NCBI GenBank assembly: GCA_046299435.1
Contig: JBKBIC010000170.1
Span: forward strand, 1-10,542
From: M3007 sp046299435
GTDB lineage: Bacteria > Bacteroidota > Bacteroidia > Chitinophagales > Saprospiraceae
DNA: 10,542 nt
Reading direction: 5' to 3'
Shown: positions 6,691 through 10,542 of the stretch, piece after piece
How the letters are laid out: each line of letters starts with the position of its first letter
Position numbering within the stretch: the stretch's first letter is position 1
The notes under the pieces: generated by a model
The model's database searches: none
What the model was told of the DNA's origin: nothing
Seen by the model: the letters and a program-made list of their open reading frames with translations, nothing else
Translations under genes and position numbers: made by a program

Positions 6691-6882
6691 ATGGCTGACG
6701 ACCGCCGGAGCAAACTGCTCATCGCCTTTGGCTTGTTCGTGCTGCTGTTCAATTTCCCGGTGCTCGCCATCGTGGACAGGGCCGAATTGTGGTTCGGGAT
6801 GCCTGCACTGTATTTTTACCTGTTCCTCGTTTGGTCAGTTTTGATTGTTACGGTAGTTTTGATTGTCCGAAAACGAAAGTGA
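6691..6882 (+). CDS. Small two-helix membrane protein, DUF3311-like symporter partner
   Basis: A 63-residue protein with two hydrophobic helices (about 8-28 and 39-59), the turn ELWFGMP (32-38) between them and a basic tail RKRK, so both ends should be cytoplasmic. The pattern of helix, polar turn, FG-P, then an aromatic helix resembles DUF3311-type small proteins that are encoded next to sodium/solute symporters. Here it directly precedes a histidine kinase whose N-terminal half is such a symporter. A role as small subunit of that sensor is inferred, not shown. I chose ATG 6691; an upstream TTG at 6682 would add only three residues. Its last codons are unusually AT-rich and repetitive (see the repeat and promoter entries). 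Confidence 0.75.
   Translation: MADDRRSKLLIAFGLFVLLFNFPVLAIVDRAELWFGMPALYFYLFLVWSVLIVTVVLIVRKRK
6831..6861 (+). promoter_or_regulatory. Possible promoter for the symporter-kinase gene, inside the preceding gene
   Basis: TTG (6831-6833), a 20-base spacer and TAGTTTTG (6854-6861) fit the Bacteroidota pattern TTG-N17-23-TAnnTTTG. It lies inside the 3' end of the small gene, 104 bases before the kinase ATG. It may be chance, because the region encodes a Val/Ile/Leu-rich helix. Confidence 0.35.
6837..6866 (+). repeat. 12-bp direct repeat in the 3' end of the small membrane protein gene
   Basis: AGTTTTGATTGT occurs at 6837-6848 and again at 6855-6866, exactly 18 bases apart. It encodes the repeated residues VLIV in VLIVTVVLIV of the second helix. 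The second copy contains part of the possible TAGTTTTG promoter element. Confidence 0.6.
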
Positions 6883-6965
6883 AAACTGACCCGCCCGCAG
6901 GGCTTGCCATCGGTGCAAAAAACTGAAAAACCAGCAGTTGCGGCTTCCTTCCCTGTTCCCGAACC

Positions 6966-9689
6966 ATGAGCTTGACCGTCATCCTGATTTGCGCGTTGGC
7001 CTATGTGTCGCTGTTGTTCTGCATCGCTTGGTGGGTGGACAAAAAAGCGGCGCAAGGCCGGAGCATCGTGAGCAATCCCTACGTCTTCGCGCTTTCGTTG
7101 GCGGTGTACTGCACGGCGTGGACGTTTTTCGGGTCGGTGGGCCGGGCGGCGACGGGCGGGCTGAGCTTTTTGGGGGTTTACATCGGCCCGACGCTGCTCG
7201 CGCCGCTCTGGTACTGGCTGCTGCACAAGATGACCCTCATCTCCAAAAATCAGCGCATCACTTCCATCGCCGATTTCATCTCAGCTCGGTACGGCAAAAG
7301 CCCGGTGCTGGCGGTCATCGTCACGCTCATCGCGGTGCTGGGCATCGTGCCGTACATTTCTATCCAAATCAAGGCGGTCACGTTCGGCATCGGCACTTTG
7401 ACGGGCGAAGGCCACCACGAGTCACTGGCTTTTTGGGCCGATTCGGGCTTTTACGTCACGGCGGCGATGGTGCTTTTCACGGGCGTTTTCGGCACCCGGA
7501 AACTCGACCCGAACGAGCGGCACGAGGGCTTGGTGGCCGCCATTGCGTTCGAGAGTTTGGTCAAGTTGCTGGCTTTCATGGCCGTCGGGGCGTTCGTCGT
7601 CTGGGGCATTTTCGGCGGTTTCGCCGATTTGTTCAGCCGGGGCATGGCCAATCCCCAAACTGCGCGGCTGTTCACGTTCGCCGATTCGGGGGTGACGGCT
7701 TTTTCGTGGAACGTCATCGTGCTGCTGTCGCTGTTTGCCATCATCCTGTTGCCGCGCCAATTCCATATTTCGGTGGTCGAAAGCACCACGCCGCGCCACA
7801 TCCCGAAAGCGATGTGGGTTTTTCCGCTCTACCTTTTGCTCATCAACATCTTCGTGCTGCCGCTCGCGGTGGCCGGCAAAATGATGTTCGACGCGAGCGT
7901 CCACCCGGATACTTATGTGCTCAGTTTGCCCATGTCGCAGGGAGCGAATTGGCTGGCTTTGGCGGCGTTCATCGGCGGTTTTTCGGCGGCGACGAGCATG
8001 GTGGTCGTCGAGACGACAGCCCTGAGCATCATGTTCAGCAACCACATCGTCGTGCCCGCGCTCATCCAAATGGGCAAGATGGGCCGCAGCGACAACCCGA
8101 CGGGCGGCGACTCGCGCCTGCTCGACATCCGCAGGGTGAGCATCGCGCTGATGCTTTTGCTCGCGTATTGGTACCAAAAAACCGTCGGTGGCCGCTCGGA
8201 TTTGGTGTCCGTCGGCCTCATTTCGTTCACTGCCGCCGCGCAGCTCGCGCCCGCCGCCTTGTTCGGGATGTTCTGGAAACGCGCCACCAAACAGGGCGCG
8301 GTGGCGGGTTTGATAGCTGGTTTTTTGGTGTGGGCCTTTTGTCTGCCGCTGCCGAGCATGGCGCAGGCAGGCATCATTTCCGACGATTTTGTGCGAAACG
8401 GCCTGTTCGGGCTGCCGTTTTTGAAGCCTTACGCGCTGTTCGGCCTGACCGGGCTTGACCCGATTTCGCACGGCGCGTTTTGGAGTTTGTTCCTCAATTT
8501 CTGGCTGTACGCCATTGTCTCCGTCAACACCCGGCCCACCACGCTGGGGCTTCGGCAGGCGGATTTGTTCGTCAACATCCACAAGTACATCAGCGGCCAA
8601 GATGCCGACATCCTGAAACGCGAGGCTCAAATGGCCGACCTGCGGCAGCTGCTCAACCGTTTTTTGGGCGAACCGCGCACCGCAGCCCTGCTCGCCGATT
8701 TTGAGAAAAACAGCGGCATCCCGCTCGCCAACACCCAGCTCGCGCCCAGTGAGTTCATCAATTTCGCCGAAACCCAGCTCGCCGGGGCCATCGGTGCGGC
8801 CTCCGCCCGATTGGTCATGGACAGCATCGCCAAAGAGGAAAACATCACGATTGACGAGGTGATGCGCATCCTCGAACAGACCCGCGAGGCCGTCGAGCAC
8901 AGCAGGGTAATGGAGGCCAAAAACGAGGAACTGCGCACCCTCGCCGGGCAATTGACCGAAGCCAACGAGCAACTGAAAATCCTCGACCGGATGAAAGCGG
9001 ACTTCATCACCACTGTCACCCACGAGCTGCGCACGCCGGTCACGAGCATCAAAGCACTCTCGAAAATCTTGCAGGACCACCACGACGAAATCCCCCGCGA
9101 CAAAGCCGACGGGTACCTCCGCATCATCGTCAGCGAAAGCGAGCGCATCAGCCGGCTCATCAATCAGGTGTTGGATTTGGAGAAGCTGAACGCCGAAAAC
9201 AGCGGGGCCACGCATTTCCAGCCCGTTCGCCTGACCGAAATCGTGAGCCTTGCCGCCGCAGGCATGGCCGAGCTCTTTCACGAAAAACGGGTGACGTTCA
9301 GTGTGGATTTGCCTGAAAACGAGGCAGTTGTGGTGTGCGGCGACCGCGACCGCCTGACCCAAGTCGTGGTCAACCTGCTCTCGAACGCCCTGAAATTCAC
9401 CGCTGCGGAAGAAGGCCAAGTCCACATCGCGCTCTCCAAAAACCGCCGCTCGGCCATCCTGAAAGTGACGGACAACGGCATCGGGATGGAGGCCGAAAAG
9501 CAGTCGTTGATTTTTGAAAAGTTCACGCAAATCAGTCCCGGCAAGACGGGCAAGCCGACGGGCAGCGGCCTCGGCCTGTTCATCACCCGCAAAATCGTGG
9601 AAGACCATGGCGGCCAGATTTCGGTCGAAAGCACGCTGGGGCGCGGGTCGGCCTTTGAAGTCCGGTTGCCGCTCCACGACGGCAGTTGA
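6966..9689 (+). CDS. Sodium/solute symporter-histidine kinase fusion (CrbS/CbrA type)
   Basis: A 907-residue membrane sensor kinase. Residues 1 to about 520 form a many-helix sodium/solute symporter (SLC5-like) domain, including a helix with GGFSAATSMVVVE (337-349), where this family usually has small Ser/Thr sodium ligands. A segment at about 556-635 (RQLLNRFLGEPRTAALL...) resembles the STAC linker of CrbS/CbrA proteins, followed by a coiled coil (about 636-678). The kinase part has the H-box THELRTP with His686, the N-box with Asn803 and Asn807, DNGIGM (836-841), an F-box IFEKF (849-853) and GSGLGLFI (866-873). All the catalytic marks are present. In gamma-proteobacteria, CrbS with its regulator CrbR switches on acetyl-CoA synthetase, and CbrA senses or transports histidine. 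The downstream receiver and acyl-CoA synthetase favour a short-chain carboxylate signal. The ATG at 6966 directly precedes helix 1. An 83-base gap separates it from the small gene before it. Confidence 0.93.
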   Translation: MSLTVILICALAYVSLLFCIAWWVDKKAAQGRSIVSNPYVFALSLAVYCTAWTFFGSVGRAATGGLSFLGVYIGPTLLAPLWYWLLHKMTLISKNQRITSIADFISARYGKSPVLAVIVTLIAVLGIVPYISIQIKAVTFGIGTLTGEGHHESLAFWADSGFYVTAAMVLFTGVFGTRKLDPNERHEGLVAAIAFESLVKLLAFMAVGAFVVWGIFGGFADLFSRGMANPQTARLFTFADSGVTAFSWNVIVLLSLFAIILLPRQFHISVVESTTPRHIPKAMWVFPLYLLLINIFVLPLAVAGKMMFDASVHPDTYVLSLPMSQGANWLALAAFIGGFSAATSMVVVETTALSIMFSNHIVVPALIQMGKMGRSDNPTGGDSRLLDIRRVSIALMLLLAYWYQKTVGGRSDLVSVGLISFTAAAQLAPAALFGMFWKRATKQGAVAGLIAGFLVWAFCLPLPSMAQAGIISDDFVRNGLFGLPFLKPYALFGLTGLDPISHGAFWSLFLNFWLYAIVSVNTRPTTLGLRQADLFVNIHKYISGQDADILKREAQMADLRQLLNRFLGEPRTAALLADFEKNSGIPLANTQLAPSEFINFAETQLAGAIGAASARLVMDSIAKEENITIDEVMRILEQTREAVEHSRVMEAKNEELRTLAGQLTEANEQLKILDRMKADFITTVTHELRTPVTSIKALSKILQDHHDEIPRDKADGYLRIIVSESERISRLINQVLDLEKLNAENSGATHFQPVRLTEIVSLAAAGMAELFHEKRVTFSVDLPENEAVVVCGDRDRLTQVVVNLLSNALKFTAAEEGQVHIALSKNRRSAILKVTDNGIGMEAEKQSLIFEKFTQISPGKTGKPTGSGLGLFITRKIVEDHGGQISVESTLGRGSAFEVRLPLHDGS

Positions 9690-9735
9690 AAAGCGGGCAC
9701 GCTGCGCGAAAATCTTTATGCCCTTGGTTTTGGGC

Positions 9736-9763
9736 TTGCTCTCGTTGCGTTTCCCTAATTTTG
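9736..9763 (+). promoter_or_regulatory. Promoter of the response regulator gene
   Basis: TTG (9736-9738), a 17-base spacer and TAATTTTG (9756-9763) match the Bacteroidota -33/-7 consensus. This is the best full promoter match in the window. It lies in the 131-base gap after the kinase stop, 57 bases before the receiver ATG, so the receiver can probably be transcribed independently of the kinase. Confidence 0.6.
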
Positions 9764-9820
9764 GCCTCGCTTAGTTTTTATTCCGTTTTTGAGTTCCGAC
9801 TAAAAATCATCACGAAGAAA

Positions 9821-10201
9821 ATGACAGACGCACAGGCCAAGATATTGATTGTGGACGACGAGCCGAACATCGTGACCGCGCTCGAATTCCTGCTCGAACG
9901 CGAAGGCTACTGCATCAAAAAAGCGTACAACGGCATGGAAGCCCTTGCGGTGGCCCGGCAATTTCACCCCGACATCGTGCTGCTCGACGTGATGATGCCC
10001 GAAATGGACGGTTTCGAGGCCGCGCGCCGCATCCGCCAGCTGCCCTCGCTGGAAAACGCCAAAATCATTTTCCTCACCGCCAAAGGCACCCAATCCGACC
10101 GCCAAACAGGCTACAACAACGGCGCGGAATATTACATCGTCAAGCCTTTCGACAACGCGGAACTGGTCGGCATCGTCAACGAAGTGCTCGTGTACGGCTG
10201 A
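9821..10201 (+). CDS. Receiver-only response regulator
   Basis: A 126-residue single receiver (CheY-like) domain that should be phosphorylated by the kinase encoded just upstream. The acidic pocket is Asp12-Asp13, the phosphoacceptor is Asp56 in DIVLLDVMMPEMDGF, the switch Thr is Thr86 (FLTAK) and the conserved Lys is Lys108 (VKPF). No DNA-binding, enzyme or other output domain follows. CrbR, the partner of CrbS in proteobacteria, carries a LuxR-type DNA-binding domain, so this is a clear difference. It must act through protein contact, for example on another regulator, or as a phosphate relay. I chose ATG 9821, next to GAAGAAA. An in-frame upstream extension beginning at a TTG within the kinase stop region would add 45 unrelated residues. 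Confidence 0.94.
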   Translation: MTDAQAKILIVDDEPNIVTALEFLLEREGYCIKKAYNGMEALAVARQFHPDIVLLDVMMPEMDGFEAARRIRQLPSLENAKIIFLTAKGTQSDRQTGYNNGAEYYIVKPFDNAELVGIVNEVLVYG

Positions 10202-10287
10202 ATTTTTCGAGGGCTGAACCGCGCAAGAGGCTATCGTTTGTTTTGCGAAAAGCGTGGTCGTGAAAATTTTTCGGAAATTTTTCAAAA

Positions 10288-10307
10288 ATATATAGTTATC
10301 TATATGC
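10288..10307. promoter_or_regulatory. Operator-like palindrome before the acyl-CoA synthetase
   Basis: ATATATAGTTATCTATATGC contains ATATAG-TTAT-CTATAT (10290-10305), a six-base-arm inverted repeat. It matches the transporter site at 16 of 20 positions (opposite strand) and the arsR site at 14 of 20. It ends ten bases before a TAnnTTTG element and 54 bases before the ATG. It is the third copy of the putative shared operator. Confidence 0.55.
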
Positions 10308-10317
10308 GTAACTAAAT

Positions 10318-10325
10318 TACATTTG
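10318..10325 (+). promoter_or_regulatory. Bacteroidota -7 element of the acyl-CoA synthetase promoter
   Basis: TACATTTG fits TAnnTTTG, 36 bases before the ATG at 10362. No TTG is seen at the usual upstream distance; the shared palindrome covers that area. Confidence 0.5.
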
Positions 10326-10329
10326 CCTA

Positions 10330-10353
10330 CCGAAAAACGACAAAGGTTTTCGG
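10330..10353 (+). other. Small hairpin in the leader of the acyl-CoA synthetase
   Basis: CCGAAAA (10330-10336) pairs with TTTTCGG (10347-10353) around a ten-base loop, ending eight bases before the ATG. CAAAGG occurs in the loop and again just after the stem. The stem could affect ribosome access, but it is short and may be chance. Confidence 0.3.
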
Positions 10354-10361
10354 CAAAGGCC

Positions 10362-10542
10362 ATGCGATATCACGAAATCCACCACCGCAGCATCTCCGAG
10401 CGAGAAGCCTTTTGGGAGCAAGAATCCGCCGCCATTGACTGGCTGGCCGCGCCCGAAACCATCCTTTCCCAAGACGAGCAAGGTTTTTACCGCTGGTTTG
10501 CCGGCGGAAAACTGAACACCTGCCATCTTGCCCTCGATCGCC
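10362..10542 (+). CDS. prpE: Propionyl-CoA synthetase-like acyl-CoA ligase, N-terminal fragment
   Basis: Sixty codons are visible before the window ends. They cover the N-terminal acetyl-CoA-synthetase cap region: YHEIHHRSISEREAFW (3-18), then AAIDWL (23-28), YRWFAGGKLNTCHLALDR (43-60). The enzyme family joins a short carboxylate to CoA at the cost of ATP (to AMP and pyrophosphate) in the cytoplasm. The very short N-terminus before the RSI block and the NTCH.A.DR ending fit PrpE-type propionyl-CoA synthetases better than Acs, which has a longer N-terminus and NCLDRH here. An acetate or mixed-substrate enzyme remains possible, because the catalytic part is outside the window. Its place after a CrbS-like kinase and receiver fits a carboxylate-activation role. 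A shared palindrome and a -7 element precede it. Confidence 0.75.
   Translation, partial: MRYHEIHHRSISEREAFWEQESAAIDWLAAPETILSQDEQGFYRWFAGGKLNTCHLALDR

Noticed and set aside
4653..6770. Minus-strand open frame of 705 codons across the porin region
   Set aside because: It runs through the assembly gap, a terminator and two convincing plus-strand genes; no motif is seen in the translation.
7422..9677. Minus-strand open frame of 751 codons and plus-strand frame 6938-8458 inside the kinase gene
   Set aside because: Both overlap a complete symporter-kinase with all catalytic motifs; their translations are low-information and rich in Arg, His and Gly.
9686..9820. 45-residue N-terminal extension of the response regulator
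   Set aside because: It begins at a TTG overlapping the kinase stop and covers the apparent promoter; receivers start close to the KILIVDDE block, as ATG 9821 gives.

Overview
The window looks like a chromosomal segment of a GC-rich member of the Bacteroidota, possibly Saprospiria-like. The evidence is four matches to the Bacteroidota -7 promoter element TAnnTTTG at sensible distances from starts, weak Shine-Dalgarno sequences, and proteins of Bacteroidota type such as the small DUF6814-like protein. The class-level placement is an inference. Every gene I can support lies on the + strand. The long minus-strand frames are antisense shadows of a GC-rich coding strand.

Layout. Positions 1-183 hold the C-terminus of a DUF72-like protein. 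Polyphosphate kinase ppk1 follows (271-2337), then a small cysteine-free ArsR-type regulator (2419-2721). A perfect 27-bp-stem hairpin (2742-2801) and about 270 bases with no supportable gene come next. An MHS-type major facilitator transporter (3164-4711) is paired with a two-helix DUF6814-like protein (4812-5042) and closed by a terminator. A secreted outer-membrane beta-barrel/porin gene (5190-6617) carries a 10-N assembly gap and ends in another terminator. A small two-helix protein resembling the DUF3311 partners of sodium/solute symporters (6691-6882) precedes a 907-residue symporter-histidine kinase fusion of the CrbS/CbrA type (6966-9689). A receiver-only response regulator (9821-10201) and the first 60 codons of a propionyl-CoA-synthetase-like enzyme (10362 to the window end) complete it.

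How the genes may work together. From 3164 onward the set reads as a short-chain carboxylate module: outer-membrane entry (porin), inner-membrane uptake (MHS transporter plus small partner), sensing (symporter-kinase plus receiver), and activation to the CoA thioester. The substrate is inferred from family precedent (CrbS/R controlling acetyl-CoA synthetase) and from the synthetase.

The most interesting signal is a shared, partly palindromic, AT-rich motif of about 20 bp, roughly rTATATAgtTATCTATATrC. It occurs in front of arsR (2373-2392), the MHS transporter (3070-3093, a perfect 9-6-9 inverted repeat) and the acyl-CoA synthetase (10288-10307), next to a TAnnTTTG element each time. This suggests a local regulon in which the ArsR protein represses its own gene, uptake and activation. 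The response regulator has no DNA-binding domain, so how the kinase signal reaches transcription is open.
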